Source of the DNA: Clostridiales bacterium
Lineage (GTDB): Bacteria > Bacillota > Clostridia > Lachnospirales > Anaerotignaceae
Reading direction: 5' to 3'
Assembly: GCA_021202325.1 (NCBI GenBank)
Contig: JAJQDF010000279.1
Coordinates: forward strand, 1 to 6,539
DNA length: 6,539 bases
Position numbers and translations under genes: made by a program. This document shows, piece by piece, positions 1-6,191 of this stretch. The notes beneath the pieces are model-generated. The model saw only the letters and a program-made list of their open reading frames with translations. It was not told the origin of the DNA and did no database searches. The stretch's first letter is position 1. Each line of letters begins with the position of its first letter.

Positions 1-323
1 CCGTAGGGTGACGGCTTAACATAGCTTCTTGAAACATACTGCGCCACCGGGGTAAGCACTCTCTTTTCGGCAGCAAAGCATTTTGTATGGTTTATCATAT
101 ATGAAATTTCGCTGAGCGTCAGCCCTATCTCGCACATATATCCCTCAAAGGGACTTTTGCCAAGGTCGGCCTTAAGGGCGGCATTTATTTCGGTTTCATG
201 CTCCTTAATTGCGGCCTTAAGCCTTTTGAGCGCCTTTATTCTAAAATCCGTATCCAGTGTTTTGCCGCTGTCAAAAAAATTTCTCTGTTTATCTATAATT
301 CTCTCTATTTCTTCTTGTCTCAT
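1..323 (-). CDS. Aldehyde dehydrogenase, ALDH3/YwdH-like, N-terminal part (cut by window edge)
   Basis: This enzyme would oxidise an aldehyde to the carboxylic acid with NAD(P)+ in the cytoplasm. Only the first 107 codons are present, because the gene runs off the left edge. The visible part has the typical N-terminal helical region of ALDH3-type enzymes: an early Q-R-x-FF-x-SGKT segment, the LGKSPFEGY block, and a later V-LTPVAQY stretch leading to KPSPYG. The catalytic Cys and the NAD-binding segments lie outside the window, so activity cannot be checked. Two ATGs are possible. The one at 329-327 overlaps the stop of the alcohol dehydrogenase (ATGA), but the GGAGAG at 335-330 directly touches it. 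The one at 323-321 lies 6 nt after the GGAGAG and is preferred. It is the third gene of a marR-adh-aldh operon. ALDH family membership is firm from these residues; the substrate is unknown. Confidence 0.85.
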   Translation of the reverse strand, partial: MRQEEIERIIDKQRNFFDSGKTLDTDFRIKALKRLKAAIKEHETEINAALKADLGKSPFEGYMCEIGLTLSEISYMINHTKCFAAEKRVLTPVAQYVSRSYVKPSPY

Positions 324-325
324 AT

Positions 326-1528
326 TCATCTCTCCATAACTCTGTAATAGAACTGCTCCAGTTCCTTGGCATCCATAAGCTTGGGCACAGGATAAAGGGG
401 ATTTCCCTCCTTATCGGCATATTTTGCAAGGCGGGGTATATCCTTTTCTTTTATTTCCTTAATGGTGTCGGGTATATCAAGCCGCTTTTTCATATCCTTT
501 ACAGCTGCAATAAACTTATTTGCTCCGTCCCTGTCGCTTTCATTATAATCCGAAATTCCTATGGCAACAGCCAGTTCATGAAGCTTCCTATGGGCGCTCT
601 CTCCGTAGGATTCAAGCACAAAGGGCAGAAGGACTGCATTTGCAAGACCGTGGGGCACATTGTATCGTCCGCCAAGTGAATGCGCCACAGCATGAACATA
701 TCCCACATAGGACTTTGAGAATGCACAGCCGGCAAGATATGCGGCATGGAGCATATTTCTTCTAGCATCCATATTGTCGCCGTTTTCGCAGGCCTCGAAT
801 ATATTATCAAAAACAAGCTGAACCGCTTCAATGGCATCGGCTCTTGTTTCTTTTATTGTAGAACGTCCGATGTATGCCTCTACGGCATGGGTAAGGGCAT
901 CCATTCCGGTTGTGGCCGTAACGCTCCTCGGTAAAGTTCTCGTTACCTCCGGATCCAAGACCGCATATTTAGGTATGAGCGGGAAATCGTTTATGGGATA
1001 TTTATGCCTTGTCTTGCTGTCGGTAATTACTGCGGCAAGGGTAGTTTCACTGCCGGTTCCTGCCGTTGTGGGTATAGCCACAAGGAGGGGAAGCTTTTTA
1101 TGGATTTTCAGTATTCCCTTCATCTGAGCAAGGCTCTGCTTAGGCTTGGCTATTCTTGCTCCGACGGCCTTTGCGCAGTCCATTGATGAGCCGCCTCCAA
1201 AGCCTATTATTGCCTGACAGCCTCTTTTTATATACAGCTTTCTTGCTTCCTCAACATTGTCCGTTGTCGGATTGGCCACCGTCTTGTCGTATACGGCGCA
1301 TTTTATTCCGGCGGCTGCAAGATTTTTCTCCAAATGCTTTGTTATTCCCAAATCCCTTATGCTTTTATCCGTTACCAAAAGCACTCTGCTTATTCCTTTT
1401 TTCCTAAAAAGCGCCGGCAGGTCATCGGTGCTGTGAAGCAGAGCCGGATCTCTATAGGGCAGAACCGGAAGCGCTATTCTAAACACGGTTTGATATGTGC
1501 GGCAGTAAGCCTTTTTAATACAATTCAT
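326..1528 (-). CDS. Iron-containing alcohol dehydrogenase (400 aa)
   Basis: This is a group III, Fe2+-dependent, NAD(P)-linked alcohol dehydrogenase acting in the cytoplasm. The NAD-binding GGGSSMD motif is at residues 111-117 and the family signature PTTAGTGSE at 153-161. The metal ligands can be placed by the spacing known from FucO: D210, H214, H279 and H293, with H283 as the extra conserved active-site His. D54 in the VTDKS segment corresponds to the Asp that favours NAD(H) over NADP(H) in FucO, so NAD is the likely cofactor (inference). The length is normal for the family; residues 1-28 form the usual N-terminal extension of the clostridial subgroup. The start is supported by AAGGAG about 7 nt upstream. 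The marR stop lies 17 nt upstream and the aldehyde dehydrogenase start overlaps or nearly touches this gene's stop, so the three genes are very probably co-transcribed. A role in alcohol/aldehyde interconversion or aldehyde detoxification is likely; the actual substrate cannot be read from the sequence. Confidence 0.95.
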   Translation of the reverse strand: MNCIKKAYCRTYQTVFRIALPVLPYRDPALLHSTDDLPALFRKKGISRVLLVTDKSIRDLGITKHLEKNLAAAGIKCAVYDKTVANPTTDNVEEARKLYIKRGCQAIIGFGGGSSMDCAKAVGARIAKPKQSLAQMKGILKIHKKLPLLVAIPTTAGTGSETTLAAVITDSKTRHKYPINDFPLIPKYAVLDPEVTRTLPRSVTATTGMDALTHAVEAYIGRSTIKETRADAIEAVQLVFDNIFEACENGDNMDARRNMLHAAYLAGCAFSKSYVGYVHAVAHSLGGRYNVPHGLANAVLLPFVLESYGESAHRKLHELAVAIGISDYNESDRDGANKFIAAVKDMKKRLDIPDTIKEIKEKDIPRLAKYADKEGNPLYPVPKLMDAKELEQFYYRVMER

Positions 1529-1545
1529 TTTTGTTCTCCTTTTTC

Positions 1546-1992
1546 TTAACAGAAATTTTTCAGATTATTTGAAATCATGATTAAAGCCTTATAAAATATT
1601 GCTCTTTCCTCATCGGTAATACCTTCGCCGCCCCTATTGACAGCATTTTCAATCATGCCTCTCATAATATCGGCCGATTTTTTGCCTTTTTCGGTTAAAT
1701 ATATCTTTGAGCGGTAGCGCCTTTTGCCTTCGGAATCCTCAAAATAGGCAAGCCCGGCCTCTTCCAGTTCTCCGACCGCCCTAGACACAGCGGCCTTATC
1801 CTCGGTGCAAAGGGACGACAGCTCCGCAGAAGTCAGCCCCTCTTTGTTTTGTCTTAGCATATACAGGCACATAACTTGGGTGCCCTTAAGCCCCAACTCT
1901 GTCATTTCAAAGCTTTTTATTTTTTGTATGCTTCTGTATATACTGTTTATATGCGTAACAATCATTTCAAATCTTTCGAATGTTTCCTCCAT
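1546..1992 (-). CDS. MarR-family transcriptional regulator (148 aa)
   Basis: This is a dimeric winged-helix DNA-binding repressor or sensor of the MarR family. Length and domain order fit: an N-terminal dimerisation helix, a helix-turn-helix around residues 53-85 (the LTSAELSS helix, then a DKAAVSRAVGELEEAGL recognition helix), a beta wing containing EDSEGKRRYRSKIYLTEKG, and a C-terminal dimerisation helix. The frame can also start at a GTG (1998-1996), but AGGAG at 2004-2000 leaves only 1 nt before it. The ATG at 1992-1990 has a 7-nt spacing and is preferred. The gene heads the operon with the alcohol and aldehyde dehydrogenases, and an inverted repeat sits over its own promoter, so it very probably controls itself and those enzymes. 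The inducing ligand is unknown. I see no reactive N-terminal Cys of the OhrR kind; the only Cys residues are in the central region and at the C-terminus. Confidence 0.93.
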   Translation of the reverse strand: MEETFERFEMIVTHINSIYRSIQKIKSFEMTELGLKGTQVMCLYMLRQNKEGLTSAELSSLCTEDKAAVSRAVGELEEAGLAYFEDSEGKRRYRSKIYLTEKGKKSADIMRGMIENAVNRGGEGITDEERAIFYKALIMISNNLKNFC

Positions 1993-1999
1993 AGTCACA

Positions 2000-2004
2000 C
2001 TCCT
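2000..2004 (-). promoter_or_regulatory. Ribosome binding site that decides the marR start
   Basis: AGGAG on the minus strand lies 7 nt before the ATG at 1992-1990 but only 1 nt before the in-frame GTG at 1998-1996. It therefore favours the shorter protein. Confidence 0.7.
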
Positions 2005-2014
2005 AACTAATTAA

Positions 2015-2043
2015 AGAATATCACTCAAATGTTGATATGTCAA
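2015..2043 (-). promoter_or_regulatory. Promoter of the marR-adh-aldh operon
   Basis: On the minus strand a perfect -35 box TTGACA (2043-2038) is followed, after a 17-nt spacer, by the -10 box TATTCT (2020-2015). Transcription would start near 2008, giving a leader of about 16 nt before the marR ATG. The -35 box lies inside the inverted repeat at 2029-2046. Confidence 0.75.
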
Positions 2044-2046
2044 CAT
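2029..2046. promoter_or_regulatory. Inverted-repeat operator, probable MarR binding site
   Basis: ATGTTGA (2029-2035) and TCAACAT (2040-2046) form a perfect 7-bp inverted repeat around a 4-bp centre, 18 bp in total. It has the size and AT-rich TTGA...TCAA character of many MarR-family operators. It covers the whole -35 box of the marR promoter, so a bound dimer would block RNA polymerase. Assignment to this particular MarR protein is inferred from position. Confidence 0.75.
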
Positions 2047-2109
2047 CTCGGTGTTTAAAGAGCTGTATGTATACCGATATATATCTTCTCAATAAATACG
2101 TTGTTTTCT

Positions 2110-2138
2110 TTGACATGCAATATTATCTATAATACAAT
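2110..2138 (+). promoter_or_regulatory. Promoter of the 2175-3076 gene pair
   Basis: TTGACA (2110-2115) and TACAAT (2133-2138) are separated by a 17-nt spacer, a near-consensus housekeeping promoter. The start point would be near 2145, about 30 nt before the first gene. It is divergent from the marR promoter, with roughly 65 bp of AT-rich DNA between the two -35 boxes. Confidence 0.75.
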
Positions 2139-2174
2139 AAATAATTATATTAGGATAAGAGAGGTAATGAATAA

Positions 2175-2537
2175 ATGGAACATGAATATATAATTGCCCA
2201 TGCTGATAAATCTGTGCTTAAGATTTCCGGTCTCGAAGTAAAGGGCCTCAACACTAAACAGCTTGAGCAGATACTTGCTGATAAGCTTCATACTTTTGTA
2301 AGAGTTATAGGCGTAACCGGCGAAAACATAGAAATGGACGTCTATGACATCGAGCCCGACCAGGTTAGAAAAAACGAGCAGGGACTTATCGAAAGCATAG
2401 TGCTTACAGAAGGAATCACAGTTACAGACCTTACAAAAATAACATGCAGCGACAAAATAGTAGAGGTAGACTACGACTCTATACCGGCTGAGCCCATTTC
2501 AGACTGCAAACGTGAAAGGTGGATGAAGCGTCAATGA
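2175..2537 (+). CDS. Protein of unknown function (120 aa), partner of the MogA-like gene
   Basis: I do not recognise this protein. It is short, acidic and probably cytoplasmic, with no signal peptide or membrane segment. It appears as alternating beta strands and helices: a beta-rich N-terminus (YIIAHADKSVLKISGLEVKG), a helix around LNTKQLEQILADKL, a strand FVRVIGVTG, and a second half containing EGITVTDLTKITCSDKIVEVDY. There is one Cys near residue 94 and one near 111 in the basic tail, too few for an iron-sulfur site alone. GAGG at 2161-2164 precedes the ATG by 10 nt, and a good promoter lies upstream. Its stop overlaps the ATG of the next gene by 4 nt (ATGA), so the two are translationally coupled and may act together. 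The coding call is firm because of the promoter, ribosome binding site and overlap; the function is not known. Confidence 0.85.
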   Translation: MEHEYIIAHADKSVLKISGLEVKGLNTKQLEQILADKLHTFVRVIGVTGENIEMDVYDIEPDQVRKNEQGLIESIVLTEGITVTDLTKITCSDKIVEVDYDSIPAEPISDCKRERWMKRQ

Positions 2538-3076
2538 AATCGGTTTACATTCTGCCCACAGGAGACGAAATAAAAAGCGGAATCGTTCTTGACCTCGATG
2601 CTCCCGAAATCATAGGCCAGATTGTAAAGGCTTATCCTGAGGCCGAGGTTACCCGCCTTTGCCCTCTTCTCGACATTGAGGATACCATATTTGAGAAGAT
2701 AAAGGAAGTTGCCGAAGTCCATAGCCCCAGCCTCATCATACTTATCGGAGGAAGCGGCGGCGGACATCGTTTCAGCAAAACTCTCGGCAAGGACTTTACC
2801 CACTCAGCTCTGGAGCGCTATCTTGACGAATTTGCTTCCCATGAAATTTACGGCAAAAATGGCCATATGTGGAGTAAACTTGTGTGCGGTAAAAAAGGTG
2901 AAACCCTTATTATCAACGTTCCCGGCCCATATGTAGAGGCTAAGGCCGCCTGCGAGGCATTTCTTAATTCCTATACAGCCGGAAAGGCAATTGATGAAAT
3001 AAGTCTTGATATGGCAAACGCTGTTTTGGCGCAGTATCCTGTTGGAGCCGCAGAAACTGTTCAAGCAAAAAAATAA
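2534..3076 (+). CDS. Stand-alone MoaB/MogA-like molybdopterin-binding-fold protein (180 aa)
   Basis: This is a single-domain protein of the MoCF_biosynth (MogA/MoaB/MoeA domain III/CinA N-terminal) fold. Visible motifs are PTGDEI at residues 8-13, an IILIGGSGGG loop near 68-77 in the place of the family's TGG-x-S/T-x-G loop, and INVPGP near 127-132 in the place of the usual PG-P loop. The order and spacing fit the fold, but the central loop continues with HRF rather than the canonical D, so classical molybdopterin adenylyltransferase activity is doubtful. The frame opens at a GTG at 2519, but the ATG at 2534 is preferred: it overlaps the upstream stop as ATGA, follows AGGTGG at 2517-2522, and puts PTGDEI at the normal distance from the N-terminus. 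No molybdoenzyme gene is visible nearby, so the ligand and partner enzyme are open. The gene ends just before a hairpin terminator. Confidence 0.82.
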   Translation: MKSVYILPTGDEIKSGIVLDLDAPEIIGQIVKAYPEAEVTRLCPLLDIEDTIFEKIKEVAEVHSPSLIILIGGSGGGHRFSKTLGKDFTHSALERYLDEFASHEIYGKNGHMWSKLVCGKKGETLIINVPGPYVEAKAACEAFLNSYTAGKAIDEISLDMANAVLAQYPVGAAETVQAKK

Positions 3077-3088
3077 TAGTGCAAAAAT

Positions 3089-3126
3089 AAGAGGCAGATA
3101 GTCCGATTTCCAGGCTTCTGCCTCTT
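3089..3126. terminator. Bidirectional intrinsic terminator between convergent units
   Basis: AAGAGGCAGA (3089-3098) and TCTGCCTCTT (3117-3126) form a perfect 10-bp stem with an 18-nt loop. A T run follows on the plus strand (to 3129), and the minus strand has TTATTTTT just beyond the stem. It lies 12 nt after the stop of the MogA-like gene and about 24 nt from the stop of the convergent DAO-family gene, so it can serve both. Confidence 0.85.
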
Positions 3127-3149
3127 TTTAGTTGAATTGTATTTGAATT

Positions 3150-4280
3150 TTATTTTTCACCTAGGTCGAAACGTTCATAGCTAAGAGCAGATATATCAGC
3201 AGCCGGTTTTTCATCATTTGCAAGCTGAGCCATTACATATCCCGTGGCTGGACCAGTGCAAAAACCATGTCCTGAACAGCCTATATTTATAATAAGTCCC
3301 GGTACTTCCTCAACATTCCCAATTATCGCAACGCCATCAGAGCACATGTCGGTCAATCCTGCCCATGTTCGTACTACTTTTAAGTCCTTAAGCACCGGTA
3401 AATCTGTGCCTAAATGCGAGCATACTGTCGAAACGTATCCGGCAATTGTTAGCTCTTCCTTAATATGAGCCATGAAACTCTCTTTACCTGAGTTATCGCC
3501 GAAAACAAATGAACCATGTTTAGTCTGATGTCCGTAAAATCCGCTCATTCCGCCTATCATATGTCTAAATAAGGGACGAACCGGCTCTGTTATTATTACC
3601 TCTATTAGCCTCTTTCTTATGGGAACATCCAAACCTACGGTATTTAAAAGCTCTCTACCGTAGTATCCGGCCGATACAATTATTTTACCGCCTTCGTAAA
3701 CGTCCCCTTTTTCTGTAACTGCCTGTCTTGCCTGGCCTTTGTAAAGATTAAGCTTAACAACCTTCTCTCCAGTTATAAACTGTACCCCAAGCTCCCTAGC
3801 TCTTATATAAAAGGCCAATGTTGACTTCAGCGGATCTGCTATTCCGTCCATAGGTGTCCAGCCTGCTACAGTAACGTGGTCAGAAACATATTTACATCTA
3901 TCCTTTATGGCATCGCCCTCAAGAAGCTCCATATCAATGCCAAATTTAGCTGCATCCACAACTCTTTTGGCAATACCCTTTTTATGCTCCTCATTATATC
4001 CGCATACCATATAGCCGCAGCGGTCATATTCACAGTCTATTCCTAATTCTTCTTTCACATAGGGCCATATATTATTCACAGCATAAAGTGCCAATGGTAT
4101 CTCCCTCGGATCTCTTCCGGATATTCTTACTCCGCCGCCGTTTCTGCTGGATCCGCCATTTCCAATCATTTCTTTTTCAAGAACTATTACCTTGAGTCCC
4201 TTTTTAGCCGCATAATAAGCTGCAGAATTACCCGATATACCAGCTCCAATTATAATTACGTCTGCAACATATTTACTCAT
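3150..4280 (-). CDS. DAO-family FAD-dependent amine/imino-acid dehydrogenase subunit (376 aa)
   Basis: This flavoprotein oxidises a C-N bond of an amino, imino or N-methyl amino acid. It belongs to the glycine/D-amino acid oxidase family with DadA, sarcosine oxidase beta, HcnC and LhpB. The FAD-binding GAGISG is at residues 12-17, followed by the second FAD contact E35 and a GGSSRNGGGVR block (42-52). Near the C-terminus are RTWAGLTDMCSDG (304-316) and the characteristic INIGCSGHGFCTGPATG (331-347). The length is normal for a beta-type subunit. It is the last gene of the five-gene unit. Its ATG overlaps the BFD-like gene by 8 nt and is preceded by GAGGTGAG, so it is translationally coupled. 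Electrons probably pass to the linked Fe-S and NAD-type subunits rather than to oxygen (inference from the neighbours and an anaerobic host). The substrate is not determined; proline, hydroxyproline, sarcosine and glycine are all possible from related systems. Confidence 0.9.
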   Translation of the reverse strand: MSKYVADVIIIGAGISGNSAAYYAAKKGLKVIVLEKEMIGNGGSSRNGGGVRISGRDPREIPLALYAVNNIWPYVKEELGIDCEYDRCGYMVCGYNEEHKKGIAKRVVDAAKFGIDMELLEGDAIKDRCKYVSDHVTVAGWTPMDGIADPLKSTLAFYIRARELGVQFITGEKVVKLNLYKGQARQAVTEKGDVYEGGKIIVSAGYYGRELLNTVGLDVPIRKRLIEVIITEPVRPLFRHMIGGMSGFYGHQTKHGSFVFGDNSGKESFMAHIKEELTIAGYVSTVCSHLGTDLPVLKDLKVVRTWAGLTDMCSDGVAIIGNVEEVPGLIINIGCSGHGFCTGPATGYVMAQLANDEKPAADISALSYERFDLGEK

Positions 4281-4602
4281 CAGAGCTCACCTCGTTTCCA
4301 AGTACTCGCAGATCAGTCGGCCTCATGGGCGCTCTTGCCGTAACATCATCAAGCTCAAGAGGTGATATTCCAAGCTCCTTGGCTATAATCCCCTTAACAT
4401 GTTTTGAGCATGTCTGTCCTTGACACAGTCCCATTCCTGCCCTTGTAAATCTTTTAATCTCCGTCATTGTCCAAAGTCCTAAATGAACAGCCTGTCTAAT
4501 TTCGCCCTTCGTTATTTCTTCACATCTGCATATTATAAGGTTGTCATCATCTTGAGGCGCAAATTCTCCTATATCCGCTGAGCGGTTCATATATTTACTC
4601 AT
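4273..4602 (-). CDS. BFD-like [2Fe-2S] electron-transfer subunit (109 aa)
   Basis: This is a small cytoplasmic [2Fe-2S] protein of the bacterioferritin-associated-ferredoxin-like fold. The four ligands are clear: C25-x-C27 in LIICRCEEIT, and C60-x4-C65 in GLCQGQTCSK. Around them are the usual family residues, including the GLWTMTEIKRFTRAGMG helix-loop before C60. The tail contains PMRPTDLRVLG, which matches the C-terminal PPVRPVPLG-type ending found after the BFD domain in HcnB/LhpE-like flavoproteins. In those proteins this domain is fused to the FAD/NAD subunit; here it is a separate gene. AGGAGG lies 9 nt before the ATG, and the upstream ferredoxin stop is only 1 nt away. An alternative start at the Met at residue 5 is possible. 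It probably carries electrons between the DAO subunit and the other Fe-S/flavin subunits. Confidence 0.92.
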   Translation of the reverse strand: MSKYMNRSADIGEFAPQDDDNLIICRCEEITKGEIRQAVHLGLWTMTEIKRFTRAGMGLCQGQTCSKHVKGIIAKELGISPLELDDVTARAPMRPTDLRVLGNEVSSDE

Positions 4603-4603
4603 A

Positions 4604-5233
4604 TTAAAGCGCCTCCTTTGCCTTATAAAAACGTGCTCTCATGGCCATGTCAAGCGGAACTCTCATAGTAAGAAGAGCCGTATGGTCGAAAGCCGGGCTT
4701 TCTTTAACATTCACGACCTCAGCCTCACACAGAGGACTACCGCTTCTTGAAAGAGCGATACCTATATCACCCTTTTCCGGTCTCGGTATGAACTCATAGG
4801 GAAGAGTTATATCGCAATAGCCTTCATCCTCGTTTTCGAATACCAAAAATATAGCTTGTCCAGGACAGGCTGCCACACACATGCCGCAGCCTCTGCATAC
4901 GTTTCTGTCATTGACTGAAGGAAGACTTGTAATGTCGCTTCCAACGTCAATACATCCAAACCTGCAGGCATCCTGACAGGGGTTACATGGAATGTTCTGG
5001 GTACACTCTATTACTGGATGAAGTCCAACTCCCCTCTTTACTCCAGGAAAATGCTCGATTTCATCATCAGCTATATATCTCTTCTCAAAAAGAGTCTGCG
5101 AAAGCTCAATACCTTCATCGGTTTTTGTTATGTCTGTTCTGCCCTTGTTTTCATGGCTGAAAAGACCTTTTCTTAATTTATTTTTAGAGCATTCAAGCTC
5201 GCCGTACTTTTCTTCAAATTCTTCCTCAGATAT
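4604..5233 (-). CDS. Ferredoxin-like protein with two four-Cys motifs; apparent ATA start (209 aa)
   Basis: This electron-transfer subunit carries two probable [4Fe-4S] clusters. Counting from the proposed start, the first motif is C77-x5-C83-x2-C86-x3-C90, followed by R where P is usual, with an extra C94. The second is the classic C113-x2-C116-x2-C119-x3-C123-P. The segment from PVIECTQNIPCNPC to CPGQAIF is continuous and typical of ferredoxin subunits in HcnABC/proline-dehydrogenase-like clusters. The only in-frame ATG (4882-4880) lies inside the second Cys motif and cannot be the true start. Upstream the frame is open to a TAG at 5260-5258 but has no ATG, GTG or TTG before that Met. ATA at 5233-5231, 8 nt after AAAGGAAG, is the best candidate and would overlap the upstream gene by 8 nt. 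The C-terminal third (residues 124-209) has no Cys ligand pattern except one Cys, and resembles a small beta-rich domain. Either a rare ATA start, or a mutation or sequence error in an original ATG, explains this. Confidence 0.85.
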   Translation of the reverse strand: MSEEEFEEKYGELECSKNKLRKGLFSHENKGRTDITKTDEGIELSQTLFEKRYIADDEIEHFPGVKRGVGLHPVIECTQNIPCNPCQDACRFGCIDVGSDITSLPSVNDRNVCRGCGMCVAACPGQAIFLVFENEDEGYCDITLPYEFIPRPEKGDIGIALSRSGSPLCEAEVVNVKESPAFDHTALLTMRVPLDMAMRARFYKAKEAL

Positions 5234-6191
5234 GTAGTTCTTCCTTTCGGCATGCGGCTAAAGCGGCAATTCTTCCGCTTATCATAGCAGAGGAAGCCTC
5301 CTCTATGCCGGCCACATCTCCAGCGGCATAAATTCCATTGACAGAGGTTGCTCCGTATTTATCAACCTTAGGAACCGCTCCGCCCTTATCGACCATTTCA
5401 CAGCCTGCCATTGCTGCAAGCTTGCTCATTGGAGTAAGTCCAACGGCTATACATATTGTATCAACATCGAGGTGCTTTTCTGTTCCTGGGATAGGATTAA
5501 ATTTAGAATCTACTTCAGATATAACAGCGCCAGTAACTCTGTCTGTTCCCTCTGCTCTTATAACAGTATGTGACATATAAAAAGGAACTCCGGTTCTTGC
5601 AACCTTTGATGCATGAACACCATATCCGCCAACTCTTGGTGCCGCATCAATAACAGCCTCCACTTTGCATCCTGCCTGAAGCAGCTGAAAGCTGACTACA
5701 AGACCTACGTTTCCGCTTCCTACCATAAGTATTTTCTCTCCGGGCTGTACCCCATAGAGATTCATCATAGTCTGGGCAGCTCCGGCACCTATAACTCCCG
5801 GAAGCGTCCATCCCTCAAAAGGAATAAAATTCTCATTGGCTCCGGCGGCGATTATTATGTTCTCAGCTGAATAATTGCTGACATGGTCGCCCTCTATTAT
5901 AGTAAGCTTATTCATAGGGAAATAAATTCCGGCCACAACTGAGTTTAAATGAACCTCTACGCCAAGATTCTGAGCTTCCTCAAGAAGCTCTTGTCCAATA
6001 TTAAAGCCTCTTATTTTAGCCTTATGCTCTTTTGCGCCAAAAAATTTATGTATCTGCTTAAAAAGCTGTCCGCCCGGTCTGGAGTTCTCATCAAATATAA
6101 CTACCTTTTCCATACCGTTCTTTTTGGCCTCGATTGCCGCCGAAAGACCTGCCGGCCCGGCACCTATTACGGCTAAATCATACCTCTTCAT
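5226..6191 (-). CDS. FAD/NAD(P)-dependent oxidoreductase subunit, HcnB/LhpE-like without BFD domain (321 aa)
   Basis: This is a pyridine-nucleotide-disulphide-oxidoreductase-fold flavoprotein with two dinucleotide sites. FAD binding is shown by GAGPAG at residues 10-15, E35 region contacts, the PGGQL turn (39-43) and the C-terminal GDVAGIEEAS (291-300). The second site is GSGNVG at 158-163. There is no redox CxxC, so it is not a thioredoxin reductase; it fits the alpha-type subunit of sarcosine-oxidase, HcnB or LhpE-like complexes. Those usually carry a BFD-like domain at the C-terminus; this one stops at ELHI and the BFD domain is encoded two genes downstream. The start ATG overlaps the stop of the upstream [2Fe-2S] gene (TAATG), with AGGAGG about 7 nt before it. 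The subunit probably exchanges electrons between NAD(P) and the complex (inference). Confidence 0.92.
   Translation of the reverse strand: MKRYDLAVIGAGPAGLSAAIEAKKNGMEKVVIFDENSRPGGQLFKQIHKFFGAKEHKAKIRGFNIGQELLEEAQNLGVEVHLNSVVAGIYFPMNKLTIIEGDHVSNYSAENIIIAAGANENFIPFEGWTLPGVIGAGAAQTMMNLYGVQPGEKILMVGSGNVGLVVSFQLLQAGCKVEAVIDAAPRVGGYGVHASKVARTGVPFYMSHTVIRAEGTDRVTGAVISEVDSKFNPIPGTEKHLDVDTICIAVGLTPMSKLAAMAGCEMVDKGGAVPKVDKYGATSVNGIYAAGDVAGIEEASSAMISGRIAALAACRKEELHI
5240..5247 (-). promoter_or_regulatory. Ribosome binding site for the ferredoxin gene
   Basis: AAAGGAAG on the minus strand lies inside the 3' end of the flavoprotein gene. Its AGGA core is 8 nt before the ATA at 5233-5231, an ideal spacing. 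It is the main reason for placing the ferredoxin start there despite the non-standard codon. Confidence 0.6.

Noticed and set aside
520..1549. Several plus-strand open frames of 60-98 codons opposite the alcohol dehydrogenase gene
   Set aside because: They lie antisense to a gene with clear family motifs, have no recognisable protein features and overlap each other; they are shadows.
2109..2121. Second MarR operator at TTGACATGCAA in the plus-strand promoter
   Set aside because: Similarity to the 2029-2046 site is mostly the shared -35 box; the right half is shifted by one base and there is no full inverted repeat.
2128..2133. Perfect TATAAT as the -10 box of the plus-strand promoter
   Set aside because: It is only 12 nt from TTGACA and has no good -35 at 17 nt; the overlapping TACAAT at 2133-2138 has the right spacing.
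2167..2193. Eight-codon leader open frame overlapping the start of the 120-aa gene
   Set aside because: Its ATG is only 2 nt from the GAGG sequence, it has no regulatory peptide features, and such short frames are expected by chance in AT-rich DNA.
2531..3064. Minus-strand and alternative-frame open frames across the MogA-like gene
   Set aside because: The plus-strand frame has family motifs, coupling to the upstream gene and a terminator; the others have none.
4604..4882. A 92-residue protein starting at the only in-frame ATG of the ferredoxin gene
   Set aside because: It would begin inside the second Cys motif (just after C116), losing six or more cluster ligands, and would leave about 340 bases of well-conserved coding frame unexplained.
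5226..5234. Programmed +1 frameshift at ATC-TGA joining the FAD/NAD protein to the ferredoxin, in the style of the RF2 gene
   Set aside because: The codon before TGA (ATC) does not allow good re-pairing after a +1 slip, and the Shine-Dalgarno spacing fits initiation, not the very short spacing of the RF2 site.
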